Positions 1-8,040 of a stretch of 55,241 bases of DNA are shown piece after piece. A model generated the notes under the pieces. It was not told the DNA's origin. It ran no database searches and saw nothing but the letters and a program-made list of their open reading frames with translations. Positions within the stretch are counted from its first letter, which is position 1. The number at the start of each line of letters is the position of its first letter. A program made the translations under genes and the position numbers. The stretch comes from Bacteroidota bacterium (GTDB taxonomy: Bacteria; Bacteroidota; Bacteroidia; AKYH767-A; JAHEYN01): the NCBI GenBank assembly GCA_023251555.1, contig JAHEYN010000020.1:1-55241 (forward strand), read 5' to 3'.

Positions 1-1008
1 TAACACACTATTATTCGCCAGCCCCTGAGCGGTGGTGTAATTCGTAAAAGATCTCCTATCGTAGCGCGATACCCCTCCTCCAAATGTACCGAACCAGAGA
101 TTTCCGCTTTTATCTTCGGCTATGCTTATTATATTATTACTCGCCAGCCCCTGCGCGGTAGTGTAATTCGTAAAAGATTTCCCATCGTAGCGCGATACCC
201 CTCCTCCATCTGTACCGAACCAGAGATTTCCGCTCTTATCTTCGGTGATGCTTCTGACATCATTATTCGCCAGCCCCTGCGTGGTGGTGTAATTCGTAAA
301 AGATTTCCCATCGTAGCGCGATACCCCTCCTCCATCTGTACCGAACCAGAGATTTCCGCTCTTATCTTTGGTCATGCTCCTTATAACATTATTCGCCAGC
401 CCCTGTACGGTGGTGTAATTCACAAAAGACTTCCCATCGTAGCGCGATACGCCTCCTCCATTTGTACCGAACCATAGATTTCCGCTTTTATCTCCGGCGA
501 TGCTTTTAACAACATTATTCGCCAGCCCCTGCGCGGTAGTGTAATTCGTAAAAGACTTCCCATCATAGCGTGATACGCCTCCTCCATTTGTACCGAACCA
601 TAGATTTCCGCGTTTATCTTCGGCGATGCTCCATACAACATTATTCGCCAGCCCCTGCGTGGTGGTGTAATTCGTAAAAGATTTCCCATCATAACGCGAT
701 ACCCCTCCTCCATATGTACCGAACCAGAGATTTCCGCTTTTATCTTCGGTGATGCTCCATACAACATTATTCGCCAGCCCCTGCGCGGTGGTGTAATTTG
801 TAAAAGATTTCCCATCATAACGCGATACGCCTTCTCCATGTGTACCGAACCAGAGATTTCCGCTTTTATCTTCGGTGATGCTTAACACACTATTATTCGC
901 CAGCCCCTGCGCGGTGGTGTAATTTGTAAAAGATTTCCCATCATAGCGCGATACCCCTCCTCCATATGTACCGAACCAGAGATTTCCGCTTTTATCTTTT
1001 AAACCGCA
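1..1008. repeat. Eight tandem 126-bp coding repeats
   Basis: The word TCGCCA recurs at 15, 141, 267, 393, 519, 645, 771 and 897, exactly 126 bases apart, inside otherwise nearly identical units. Each unit encodes one 42-residue propeller blade module. Most differences between units fall in a few codons near GGGVSRYD and in the stretch after GLANN. The array continues past the left edge. Confidence 0.9.
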
Positions 1009-1368
1009 AGCAATAGCGTCAAGAGCGAGTCCGTTGTCGGTAGAGAACGTTTGCATAAGGCTGTATGCACCGCCATCGCCAAGGATAAAAGGATTGCCGT
1101 CTTTGTCTTTAATGATTTCGCCTTTTTTATTTTTTAAAACAGGCAGAGGAATTGTTTCAGGTTGCCGGAGAGGAATTTCTTTTATCTGCTCAATAGTATC
1201 TCTGCCCCAGTGCTTAGTGCAGGTTTTTCCTGCAGCCTGGTCTGCGGTGAGGGGGATGATTACTGTTTGCGGAGCTGGTACATCTTTTAAGAAAACGGTT
1301 TTCTGGGCAAGGCAAATTGTAAATGAAAAAAGAAAGGAAAGGAAAAATATTTCTTTTAGACAGTTCAT
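1..1368 (-). CDS. Two-component regulator propeller (Reg_prop) protein, secreted, 3' part outside window
   Basis: The frame opens at ATG 1368 and stays open to the left edge, so 456 N-terminal residues are visible. Residues 1 to about 22 form a signal peptide (MNCLKEIFFLSF ... CLAQ). About 100 residues without recognised domain follow, including KDKDGNPFILGDGG. From about residue 120 come eight 42-residue repeats of the form SGNLWFGT-GGGVSRYD, GKSFTNYTTAQGLANN, S-I-TEDK. This is the Reg_prop beta-propeller motif, usually found in sensor kinases of Bacteroidota that bind ligand in the periplasm, or in free secreted proteins. Whether a kinase or a sorting domain follows cannot be seen. Frames on the other strand over this stretch are shadows produced by the repeat. 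Confidence 0.85.
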   Translation of the reverse strand, partial: MNCLKEIFFLSFLFSFTICLAQKTVFLKDVPAPQTVIIPLTADQAAGKTCTKHWGRDTIEQIKEIPLRQPETIPLPVLKNKKGEIIKDKDGNPFILGDGGAYSLMQTFSTDNGLALDAIACGLKDKSGNLWFGTYGGGVSRYDGKSFTNYTTAQGLANNSVLSITEDKSGNLWFGTHGEGVSRYDGKSFTNYTTAQGLANNVVWSITEDKSGNLWFGTYGGGVSRYDGKSFTNYTTTQGLANNVVWSIAEDKRGNLWFGTNGGGVSRYDGKSFTNYTTAQGLANNVVKSIAGDKSGNLWFGTNGGGVSRYDGKSFVNYTTVQGLANNVIRSMTKDKSGNLWFGTDGGGVSRYDGKSFTNYTTTQGLANNDVRSITEDKSGNLWFGTDGGGVSRYDGKSFTNYTTAQGLASNNIISIAEDKSGNLWFGTFGGGVSRYDRRSFTNYTTAQGLANNSVL

Positions 1369-1608
1369 TAATTTACTTGAAATCAAAAGTATGAAAAGAG
1401 TTCGAAGAAATTGTTTATCAGAAAAAACTGCCGAAAAAAAAGTGGGAGTCTTTTTTGTTGTGCGCACTACTGTTATTCATTCGGATCAATATCGTCCGAA
1501 TTAAGCAATCACTCTTTCCCTTGCAGTCGTTGACCTGATTTTTCTCTTTGAGTTCATTCTTCAACTTTCTGAAGTCACTAAGTTCTTCTTCTGTCCAGGG
1601 TTTTGAAT
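1369..1608. other. Intergenic stretch with no clear gene
   Basis: No start codon with a convincing frame was found. On the minus strand a frame without a methionine, ending at a stop at 1418-1420, reads PWTEEELSDFRKLKNELKEK and then becomes low quality. It looks coding-like for about 25 residues and ends against the dispersed repeat at 1609, so it may be a gene remnant. The plus-strand frame that crosses this stretch overlaps the propeller gene and is treated as a shadow. Confidence 0.3.
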
Positions 1609-1677
1609 AAATTGGTATTAACCCCGGGGCAAGCCCCGGACCCTCTTGTCCGCCGTAGCAGAATGCGAAGGCGGATT
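1609..1677 (-). repeat. Dispersed double-hairpin repeat, copy A
   Basis: This 69-bp sequence recurs in opposite orientation at 38546-38614 and 42634-42701. It holds two inverted repeats: CCGGGGCAAGCCCCGG at about 1623-1639, and TCCGCC ... GGCGGA at about 1649-1675 around an AT-poor loop. It ends in AATTGGTATTAA. It encodes no protein, lies between genes, and resembles REP-type elements. Confidence 0.8.
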
Positions 1678-1820
1678 GAACGGTGAATTCAGCATTTTTC
1701 GTTCTCTGATTAGCCCCGTTTATTTATGATTTAAAGTACTGTGAAATCAGCCGCATTGCTGCATTACTTTCAACAAACATTCTTACCGGGATTGCAACCA
1801 GGCTGTTATACAGGGAACAA

Positions 1821-2156
1821 TCAGTAAGTACCGAACTTCGCACGGATAATGACCTTTACAGGCTCGTGGGAGGCCGTATCCACAAGGTCAAGGGTGTCGC
1901 CTGCGTTAAGCCACTCGGAAGGAGGTGCGCCAACAGAGGCAAGAAAAACTTTCTGGGGTTCGGAGAATTCTTTGGATTTCAACAGCACTACCTCTCCCCT
2001 TTCCCTGTTACGGATAATATCCGAATCATCGCCCGGCAGACTTTTTTCGGTTGCAAGAGAATCTTTACCCGTTTCCCCTTCTCCCGTTGTTTGTTTGCAG
2101 GCAAAGAAGAATGGTATAGCCCACAGGCAGAGAAACGTTAAACAAGATTTTTTCAT
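1821..2156 (-). CDS. Small lipoprotein of unknown function
   Basis: This 111-residue protein is read from ATG 2156 (MKKSCLTFLCLWAIPFFFAC). The open frame extends upstream to 2210, but the signal peptide begins at MKK, so the inner start is preferred. Residues 1-19 are a lipoprotein signal with Cys after FFA. An acidic, Ser/Gly-rich spacer follows (TTGEGETGKDS), then a small domain with GEVVLLKSKEF and PPSEWLNAGDTLDLVD. I do not recognise the family. It is probably anchored in the outer or inner membrane and is transcribed away from mltF. Confidence 0.6.
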   Translation of the reverse strand: MKKSCLTFLCLWAIPFFFACKQTTGEGETGKDSLATEKSLPGDDSDIIRNRERGEVVLLKSKEFSEPQKVFLASVGAPPSEWLNAGDTLDLVDTASHEPVKVIIRAKFGTY

Positions 2157-2292
2157 AGTGCTGTTTTTCGCGGAAAAGCCAAATGTATAAAAAGAGGTTG
2201 AGTTTCCCAATATCTTTTAAGTAGAAGCCCGAACCTTCCCGCCCTGTAAACGTAAACCATTATAAAAGCGCGTTCATTCAATTGTTGCGGGA

Positions 2293-2299
2293 AAGGAGG
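2293..2299 (+). promoter_or_regulatory. Strong Shine-Dalgarno site of mltF
   Basis: AAGGAGG ends five bases before ATG 2305. Most genes in this window lack a recognisable site, as is usual in Bacteroidota, so this one fixes the start. Confidence 0.7.
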
Positions 2300-2304
2300 A
2301 GGGT

Positions 2305-3816
2305 ATGATGTTCAGGTATTTCATTGTAAGGATGTCCGCACTAATCATTGTTCTTTTCGGAGTAGTGCTGGCCAGGTATGCGGTGTATGACTCAAAAAAC
2401 GGGAAGTCTTTTTCTTTCAGCCTGGGCGGTGTTCCGCCAAGGGATTTCCCCGAGATAAAAACAAGAGGTAAGATTGTTGCGCTTACCGACAACAGTTCTA
2501 CAAGCTACTTTGTTTACAAGGGCGAACCCATGGGGTTTGAATATGAGCTGCTCCATGCATTCGCATCGGCCGAAAACCTTGACCTTGTCATTACTGTGGC
2601 AAAGGATATGAACAGGGTTTTTGAACAGCTGAACCGCGGAGAGGCGGATATCATTGCAGCCAATCTCACGGTAACAAAAGAAAGAAAGGAAAAGGTTTCA
2701 TTTACCAGCCCCCTCCTCGTCACGAGGCAGGTGCTCATCCAGCGAAAACCGGCGGGATGGGAAAAAATGCCTTACGAAAGTGTTGAGAAAAAGCTCATTC
2801 GCAACCCCGTTGACCTTGCAGGGAAAAATGTATGTGTCCGCAGGGAATCATCATTCTATACAAGATTAAAAAGCCTTTCGGAAGAGATCGGGGGGCGGAT
2901 TAACATTGTTGAAGTCCCCGGGAAGTATGAAACAGAAGAACTGATCAGCATGGTGGCCGATGGGAAGATTGATTACACTGTCGCTGATGAAAATGTGGCG
3001 CTTATCAACCAGACCTATTATCCCGGCATTGATATAAAAACCGCCATCAGCCTGCCACAGCAGATTGCATGGGCAGCGAGGAAAGATGCTCCTGCCCTGA
3101 TGAAAAAAATAAACGCCTGGATAAAAGACAGCAGGAACAAACCCCTCTTTGCCGCCATCTACAGCAAGTACTTCAGGAGCCCCCAGGAGGCTGCCGCAAG
3201 GAGGGAGAGCGGGTTTTTCTCGCCTGCAGGCGGGAAAATATCGGTCTATGATGACCTTATCAGGATGTATAGTGCAAAAATCGGGTGGGACTGGAGACTG
3301 CTGGCTTCACTGATATACCAGGAATCTCATTTCTGCCACGACACCCGTTCATGGACAGGAGCATACGGGCTCATGCAGATCATCCCCGCCACCTCGGCAA
3401 GACTGGGTATTGACAGCCTGTGTGCCACCCCGCTTGAAAGCATCCGGGCAGGAACAGTTTACCTTGCCTGTATTGATGCATACTGGAAAAGCTATATACC
3501 CGACAGTTCAGAAAGAATAAAATTTACCCTTGCCTCATATAACGTAGGCACAGGACATATCATTGATGCAAGGAACCTGGCATTGAAATACGGCCGTAAT
3601 TCCGGAGTGTGGGACGGTAACGTGGCCTATTTCATACTTCAGAAATCAAAACCGGAATTTTACAACGATCCGGTGGTCAGATTCGGCTATTGCCGCGGAA
3701 GCGAACCCTTTAATTACGTGAAAGAAATACTGCTCCGCTTTGAGCATTATAAAAATGCAACGGAAATGAAACAAATAAGCTCAGAAAAAGTACAATATAT
3801 TAAGAGTTGTATATAA
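2305..3816 (+). CDS. mltF: Membrane-bound lytic murein transglycosylase F
   Basis: This 503-residue protein cleaves the glycan strands of peptidoglycan with formation of 1,6-anhydro-muramic ends. Residues 1-25 are a hydrophobic export/anchor segment. Residues about 50-300 are a periplasmic-binding-type domain (SBP_bac_3; GKIVALTDNSSTSYF, GEPMGFEYELLHAFA), which is regulatory in this family. Residues about 315-470 are an SLT domain with the catalytic Glu in YQESHF, then GAYGLMQIIPATSARLGI and the ASYNVGTGHI motif. Domain order and length fit MltF. The start has a clear Shine-Dalgarno site. Confidence 0.93.
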   Translation: MMFRYFIVRMSALIIVLFGVVLARYAVYDSKNGKSFSFSLGGVPPRDFPEIKTRGKIVALTDNSSTSYFVYKGEPMGFEYELLHAFASAENLDLVITVAKDMNRVFEQLNRGEADIIAANLTVTKERKEKVSFTSPLLVTRQVLIQRKPAGWEKMPYESVEKKLIRNPVDLAGKNVCVRRESSFYTRLKSLSEEIGGRINIVEVPGKYETEELISMVADGKIDYTVADENVALINQTYYPGIDIKTAISLPQQIAWAARKDAPALMKKINAWIKDSRNKPLFAAIYSKYFRSPQEAAARRESGFFSPAGGKISVYDDLIRMYSAKIGWDWRLLASLIYQESHFCHDTRSWTGAYGLMQIIPATSARLGIDSLCATPLESIRAGTVYLACIDAYWKSYIPDSSERIKFTLASYNVGTGHIIDARNLALKYGRNSGVWDGNVAYFILQKSKPEFYNDPVVRFGYCRGSEPFNYVKEILLRFEHYKNATEMKQISSEKVQYIKSCI

Positions 3817-3835
3817 CCCCTTAATTCGCAAAGCC

Positions 3836-4009
3836 ATGGAAAAGCAAAACTCACTGGATTTTATCACCTGGCTGAACAAGCAGATAGACAATGCCAACCA
3901 TGTGATAAGGGAATCGCAGGAAAACAGTAATTTCGGAAGAGAAGCCAAGTATGAAGGAGTGCGGGAAGCATTCCTTGAATGCCTTAACAAACTGACATTC
4001 GTGCACTGA
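3836..4009 (+). CDS. Small 57-residue protein of unknown function
   Basis: ATG 3836 opens a 57-residue frame (MEKQNSLDFITWLNKQID ... LNKLTFVH) that starts 20 bases after mltF stops and ends 15 bases before the convergent gene at 4024. The sequence is helical and charged and has no signal peptide, so it should be cytoplasmic. Codon use looks like the neighbours. The piece DFITWLNKQI resembles the conserved DFISWLESKI near the C-terminus of the three unnamed proteins at 27143, 31248 and 47157; with ten residues this may be chance. Probably co-transcribed with mltF. Confidence 0.65.
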   Translation: MEKQNSLDFITWLNKQIDNANHVIRESQENSNFGREAKYEGVREAFLECLNKLTFVH

Positions 4010-4023
4010 AAAAATGCATGCGT

Positions 4024-4731
4024 TTACTTCTTATTCTCTTTCTTCCGCAAAGAGTCTGTATAAAAAAAATACCTGAAGTCGAGTGTCAGGTAGCTCCCCG
4101 GTAGTATCGCCAGGAGTTCTTCTTTTATTTTTCCATCGTACTCCACCGAGGAAGCGTATATGCTCCTGAAAGGCTTGTGGTAGGAGGCTCCTACATAGAA
4201 ATAACCTGATTTTTCCGTCCTGTATTCATAGCCGAGGTTGGCTGTAAGAGCAGTCTGCAACATACTCCTCCTCCGCGCATAATGCCTGAAATAATAATCC
4301 GAGGTGGCTACGTCAGAAGGAAAAATATCAAGTGTTGTTCCGAGGGAAGAATTCATATATAATTTTTCACCCAGCCTGATAAAAACAAGCCCCGTAAACG
4401 GGACATCATAAGAATTGATACTAAACACAGACCTTCCGGCAAAGGACGTGTCCGTAATGGTCATTCTGTATTTCCTGGCTGTAATATTGATACCGGTTTC
4501 AAAGGAAAACCGCTGGCTGATCCCCCGGCGGACAATCATCCCGAAAGAATAAGCAGGCCTGGGTTCAAACAGCACCGATACCGCTTTCCCCTTTAAGCTG
4601 ATGCTGCCGGAATCAAAAAACCTGTTCCCGAAAAGAGGCTTATACTGGAACCCGGCAGTAAGGATGTTCTGCTGCCCGTGCAAAATGCCCCAGCAGAGCA
4701 TGAAAAACAGCATAAGGTATTTTCTTTTCAT
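4024..4731 (-). CDS. Putative outer-membrane beta-barrel protein
   Basis: The protein has 235 residues from ATG 4731 (MKRKYLMLFFMLCWGILHGQ), chosen because the signal peptide begins there; an upstream frame to 4773 adds no signal features. The mature part alternates polar and hydrophobic residues and is rich in aromatic ends (YSFGMIVRRG, FSFETGINITARKY, YFYVGASYHKPF, LTLDFRYFFYTD), as in small 8-12-stranded barrels of Bacteroidota. No specific family is recognised. It is convergent with the small gene at 3836 and divergent from the VOC gene at 4806. Confidence 0.7.
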   Translation of the reverse strand: MKRKYLMLFFMLCWGILHGQQNILTAGFQYKPLFGNRFFDSGSISLKGKAVSVLFEPRPAYSFGMIVRRGISQRFSFETGINITARKYRMTITDTSFAGRSVFSINSYDVPFTGLVFIRLGEKLYMNSSLGTTLDIFPSDVATSDYYFRHYARRRSMLQTALTANLGYEYRTEKSGYFYVGASYHKPFRSIYASSVEYDGKIKEELLAILPGSYLTLDFRYFFYTDSLRKKENKK

Positions 4732-4805
4732 GCAGCAAATATAGGCATCGGCCTGCACTAAAGATACACTCATGGTATTCTTTACCTTTACGCAAAAAGA
4801 AGAAT

Positions 4806-5297
4806 ATGTCTTATAAAATACCGCCCGGCACTAAAATCGGGCATGTGCATCTTAAAGTTTCAGACCTTGATCGCTCCCTCCATTTTTACTGCGGGCTGCT
4901 TGGGTTTGAAATTACCGGCCGGATGGGCGATTCCGCCGTCTTTATTTCGGCAGGAGGCTACCACCACCACATAGGCCTTAACACCTGGTACAGTAAAAAC
5001 GCGGGAGCACCGCCCATGCATTCCACCGGGCTTTTCCATACTGCCATCCTCTATCCTTCCCGCAGGGAACTTGCTGAAGCAGTACAAAGGCTTATCAATG
5101 CAGGGTATCCTTTGACAGGAAGTGCCGACCACGGAGTTTCAGAAGCTGTTTATCTCAACGACCCCGACCACAACGGAGTTGAGCTTTACCGGGATAAACC
5201 GGAAGAACAATGGCCCCGTAAGCAGGACGGCACACCTGACATGTATACCAAACCGCTCGATATGGAAAACCTGCTGGGAGAATTACAGAACCTCTGA
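4806..5297 (+). CDS. VOC family (glyoxalase/dioxygenase-like) metalloenzyme
   Basis: This 163-residue protein has two beta-alpha-beta-beta-beta modules. The first begins IGHVHLKVSDLDRSLHFY and holds the first His ligand. The second begins GLFHTAILYPSRRELAEAV with the second His, and ends DPDHNGVELYRDKP with the Glu ligand. This order fits single-chain extradiol-dioxygenase-like or glyoxalase-like proteins such as CatE relatives. The YHHHIGLNTW stretch is typical of that branch. The substrate cannot be told from sequence. The protein is cytoplasmic. The start ATG 4806 follows TACCTTTA, a near match to the -7 box, at a short distance. Confidence 0.85.
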   Translation: MSYKIPPGTKIGHVHLKVSDLDRSLHFYCGLLGFEITGRMGDSAVFISAGGYHHHIGLNTWYSKNAGAPPMHSTGLFHTAILYPSRRELAEAVQRLINAGYPLTGSADHGVSEAVYLNDPDHNGVELYRDKPEEQWPRKQDGTPDMYTKPLDMENLLGELQNL

Positions 5298-5374
5298 TAC
5301 TCCCATAACAATAAAAATTATACAGGGGTAGAATAAAATAAAGCGTCAATGCCTCGTGGTGTCTGCGCTTTTTA

Positions 5375-5382
5375 TAATTTTG
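5375..5382 (+). promoter_or_regulatory. Probable -7 promoter box of the glycan cluster
   Basis: TAATTTTG matches the Bacteroidota -7 consensus TAnnTTTG and sits in the same context (TTTTATAATTTTGC) as the one upstream of 27143. No clear TTG lies 19 bases upstream. Transcription would begin near 5389, downstream of ATG 5349 and upstream of GTG 5418. Confidence 0.5.
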
Positions 5383-5417
5383 CCCGCGCCGGGAATACTC
5401 CCGTAAATCTCATCGCC

Positions 5418-6119
5418 GTGAATACCACCCCGGGCATAAAATCCACCGCCAGGAGGCTCCTCAAACAACTTGCAGGACGTGATGTCTGGCAGGGCGTGCA
5501 GGTGAAAAAGAATACCCTGTTCACCGGATCCTCCTATGGAGGCTGGCATATCTGCCCCGACGGGATTGACAGCGGAAGCATCATTTACTCTTTCGGAGCG
5601 GGTGAAGACATCTCTTTTGACCTCGGCATGATCGGGAAATTCGGCACGAAGGTTTTTGTTTTCGACCCGACCCCAAAATCCATTGCATGGATAAAAGCAC
5701 AGGAACTCCCTGCCCTCCTGAAGTTCTACGAATATGGCATTGCCGGGTATGATGGCACGGCAAAATTTTTTCCGCCCGGAAACCCTGCACATGTTTCTCA
5801 TTCGGTAGTCGAAAAAAAGGACAGCAGCCGGGAAGCAATCGAGGTACCGGTAAGGCGGCTGCAGACCATCATGCAGGAATTGGGGCACAGCAAAATTGAT
5901 ATTCTGAAAATGGATATTGAAGGTGCCGAGTACGAAGCTGTTGAAGATATTCTCCTGTCCGGAATCCCCGTTTCCCAGGTTCTTGTCGAATTTCATCACC
6001 GCTTTAAAAGCATACCGGTTTCAGCCACAAGAAAGGCAATAGATGCTTTAAACCGCAACGGGTACAGGATATTTGCCGTCTCAGGCTCAGGAGAGGAATA
6101 CTCATTCATTAAAATATAA
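5418..6119 (+). CDS. FkbM family methyltransferase
   Basis: This is a SAM-dependent O-methyltransferase, about 233 residues from GTG 5418. The frame is open from ATG 5349, but a consensus -7 box at 5375-5382 lies inside that extension, and the protein reads naturally from NTTPGIKSTARRLLKQL, so the GTG is preferred. The FkbM domain shows the SAM-binding loop (YSFGAGEDISFDLGMI), the acidic turn FVFDPTPKSI, and the signature ILKMDIEGAEYEAVEDIL with VEFHH. Members methylate sugars or lipids in glycan pathways, which fits its place as first of four tightly spaced carbohydrate genes. Confidence 0.85.
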   Translation: MNTTPGIKSTARRLLKQLAGRDVWQGVQVKKNTLFTGSSYGGWHICPDGIDSGSIIYSFGAGEDISFDLGMIGKFGTKVFVFDPTPKSIAWIKAQELPALLKFYEYGIAGYDGTAKFFPPGNPAHVSHSVVEKKDSSREAIEVPVRRLQTIMQELGHSKIDILKMDIEGAEYEAVEDILLSGIPVSQVLVEFHHRFKSIPVSATRKAIDALNRNGYRIFAVSGSGEEYSFIKI

Positions 6120-6126
6120 GTCAGAA

Positions 6127-6873
6127 ATGTACTTCACCACCTCCTGGGACGACGGATCGGTACACGACACAAGGCTTGCGGATCTGCTGTCGGAGCATGG
6201 TATCCGCGGCACTTTTTATATTCCCGTAAAGAACAGGGAAATCAGCAGCCTTCTCAGCCCGGCATCCATACGCAGCCTGTCTGCAAACTTCGAGACAGGC
6301 GGCCACACCTATTCCCATTGCATCCTTACGGAAGTTCCTGAAAAAACGGCAGAAGAGGAAATAAAAAAAGGAAAAGAAGCCCTTGAAAATATTACCGGCA
6401 AATCCCTTTCCGCCTTCTGCTTTCCCCGCGGAAAATACAGGACAATCCATGTCCGTATGATGCGGGACGCCGGATTCCTTTTCGGAAGGACCGTAAGCAA
6501 TTTCCATACGGGGAAGCTTATGAGGAATGAAAATAAACTCATGGATGTTTCCATCCAGTTCTATCCGCATAAAAACACGGTATATCTCCGGAACACCCTC
6601 CTGGAAGGGAACTTCGAAGGCTGGAGAAATTTCATGTCGGCATCAGTGAAAGCCCGCGGAGCCTTCTCCCTCCACAGGGAACTGCTCAGCCTGGCACTCG
6701 GGAGGAAGGGATGTTTTCACCTTTGGGGACATTCATGGGAGATCGAGAAATACGGACTGTGGGACGAACTCAGTTCCTTTTTAAAACATGTTTCCTCTCT
6801 CCCGGAAGTGGTTCACTGCACCAATACGGAACTTGCGGAAATATCCGGCAGCACCTATAAAAGGACATCGTGA
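6127..6873 (+). CDS. Polysaccharide deacetylase (NodB homology domain)
   Basis: The protein has 248 residues from ATG 6127, seven bases after the FkbM stop. The frame extends to 6073 inside the previous gene, but MYFTTSWDDG is the natural N-terminus. The catalytic Asp pair is in SWDDGSVHD and the metal-binding His pair in GGHTYSH; CFPRGKYR takes the place of the RPPY motif. A late HLWGHSWEIEKYG supplies the last conserved His. There is no signal peptide, so it probably acts on a cytoplasmic sugar-nucleotide or lipid-linked glycan. Its stop overlaps the start of the next gene. Confidence 0.85.
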   Translation: MYFTTSWDDGSVHDTRLADLLSEHGIRGTFYIPVKNREISSLLSPASIRSLSANFETGGHTYSHCILTEVPEKTAEEEIKKGKEALENITGKSLSAFCFPRGKYRTIHVRMMRDAGFLFGRTVSNFHTGKLMRNENKLMDVSIQFYPHKNTVYLRNTLLEGNFEGWRNFMSASVKARGAFSLHRELLSLALGRKGCFHLWGHSWEIEKYGLWDELSSFLKHVSSLPEVVHCTNTELAEISGSTYKRTS

Positions 6874-8033
6874 AGATCCTTCTTGTCCATAATACTTACC
6901 AGCAAAGAGGAGGCGAAGACTCGGTTTTTGAAGCCGAATACCGCATGCTTTCAAAAGAAGGGAATGAAGTTGAGAAGCTTCTCTTCGACAATAAAACCAT
7001 CAGTACCGCGGGCGACAAAATACGAACCGGCCTGGGAACCGTTTTCAACTTTAAATCCTCCCGGGCGGTGAGCGATGCCATAGCACGCTTCAAACCGGAC
7101 ATCATTCATGTGCATAATTTTTTTCCGCTCCTCTCCCCTGCTGTGTTTTACGCAGCACGGAAACAGAACGTACCCATTGTCATGACACTTCACAACTTCC
7201 GGCTGATATGCTCCAATGCCCTGCTGTTCAGAGATGGGCATATTTGCGAAAGCTGCGTTCGGAAAATTCTCCCCCTTAACGGCATCCTCCACCGCTGCTA
7301 CCACAACTCTTTCACGGAAACCGCCGCAGTAACCTTGGCTACCTCCTTCCACAGGCTTGCGGGCACATGGAAAAACAAGGTTAACAGGTACATTGCCCTT
7401 ACCGAGTTCGGAAAAAATAAAATCCTCAGCTCATCACTCGGGCTCAGCCCGTCGCAGGTTACAGTGAAACCGAACTTCGTGGAAGACATGGGCTCCGGCA
7501 CCGGGAAAAGAGAAGATTTTTTTGTATGGATAGGAAGACTGTCGGACGAGAAAAGAATTGAAGCACTGATATGGTCGCAAAAATTTCATCCCTATAAGCT
7601 GAAAATCATCGGCGACGGTCCCCTGAAAAACCTGGTGGAAGGCGCTGCCGGAAGAAATAAAAATATTGAATACCTCGGCTTCCGTGACAAAAACTTTATC
7701 ATGGAAACGCTGAAAAGAGCTAAGGCTCTTCTTTTCACGTCCTCATGGTACGAGGGTATGCCCATGACCATCATCGAGGCGCTCTCAGCCGGGACTCCCG
7801 TAATAACCCCCCGAATCGGCGGACTGCCAAGCATCATCACCGACCTCCACAACGGACTGCTGTACCGCTCGGGGAACATCATAGACTTTGTCGAAAAAAT
7901 AAAATTCATTGATGAACACTGTCCTGAAAGTTTCTACATCAACGCGAGAAAAACCTATGAAGAGAGATTTTCTCCCGCCAGGAATTACGAGATGCTGATG
8001 AGTATTTACCGGGATGTTATTGCAAAGGGTTAG
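6870..8033 (+). CDS. Glycosyltransferase family 4
   Basis: The protein has 387 residues. The start is GTG 6870, whose last two bases share the TGA of the deacetylase, so the two genes are translationally coupled. The N-terminal half is a Glyco_transf_4 domain (YQQRGGEDSVFEAEYRML, IIHVHNFFPLLSPAVFYA). The C-terminal half is a GT-B nucleotide-sugar domain with FVWIGRLSDEKRIEALI, KIIGDGPLKNLV and the donor-site signature SSWYEGMPMTIIEALSAGTP. It transfers a sugar with retention of configuration; donor and acceptor are unknown. Context points to a surface polysaccharide or glycolipid. Confidence 0.92.
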   Translation: MKILLVHNTYQQRGGEDSVFEAEYRMLSKEGNEVEKLLFDNKTISTAGDKIRTGLGTVFNFKSSRAVSDAIARFKPDIIHVHNFFPLLSPAVFYAARKQNVPIVMTLHNFRLICSNALLFRDGHICESCVRKILPLNGILHRCYHNSFTETAAVTLATSFHRLAGTWKNKVNRYIALTEFGKNKILSSSLGLSPSQVTVKPNFVEDMGSGTGKREDFFVWIGRLSDEKRIEALIWSQKFHPYKLKIIGDGPLKNLVEGAAGRNKNIEYLGFRDKNFIMETLKRAKALLFTSSWYEGMPMTIIEALSAGTPVITPRIGGLPSIITDLHNGLLYRSGNIIDFVEKIKFIDEHCPESFYINARKTYEERFSPARNYEMLMSIYRDVIAKG

Positions 8034-8040
8034 ACTGCTC

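Noticed and set aside
129-839. Minus-strand frames with MEEGYRATMGNLL-type repeats
   Set aside because: They are the wrong frame of the tandem 126-bp array; the true frame encodes SGNLWFGT-type propeller repeats and has a signal peptide.
1-1008. CRISPR-like array
   Set aside because: Units are 126 bases, contiguous, without unique spacers, and encode protein in one frame.
1034-1504. Plus-strand 156-residue frame
   Set aside because: It lies opposite the signal peptide and front of the propeller gene and shows no domain or start signal.
5346-5999. Minus-strand 217-residue frame opposite the FkbM gene
   Set aside because: The plus strand carries the clear FkbM signature KMDIEGAEYEA; the other is a shadow.
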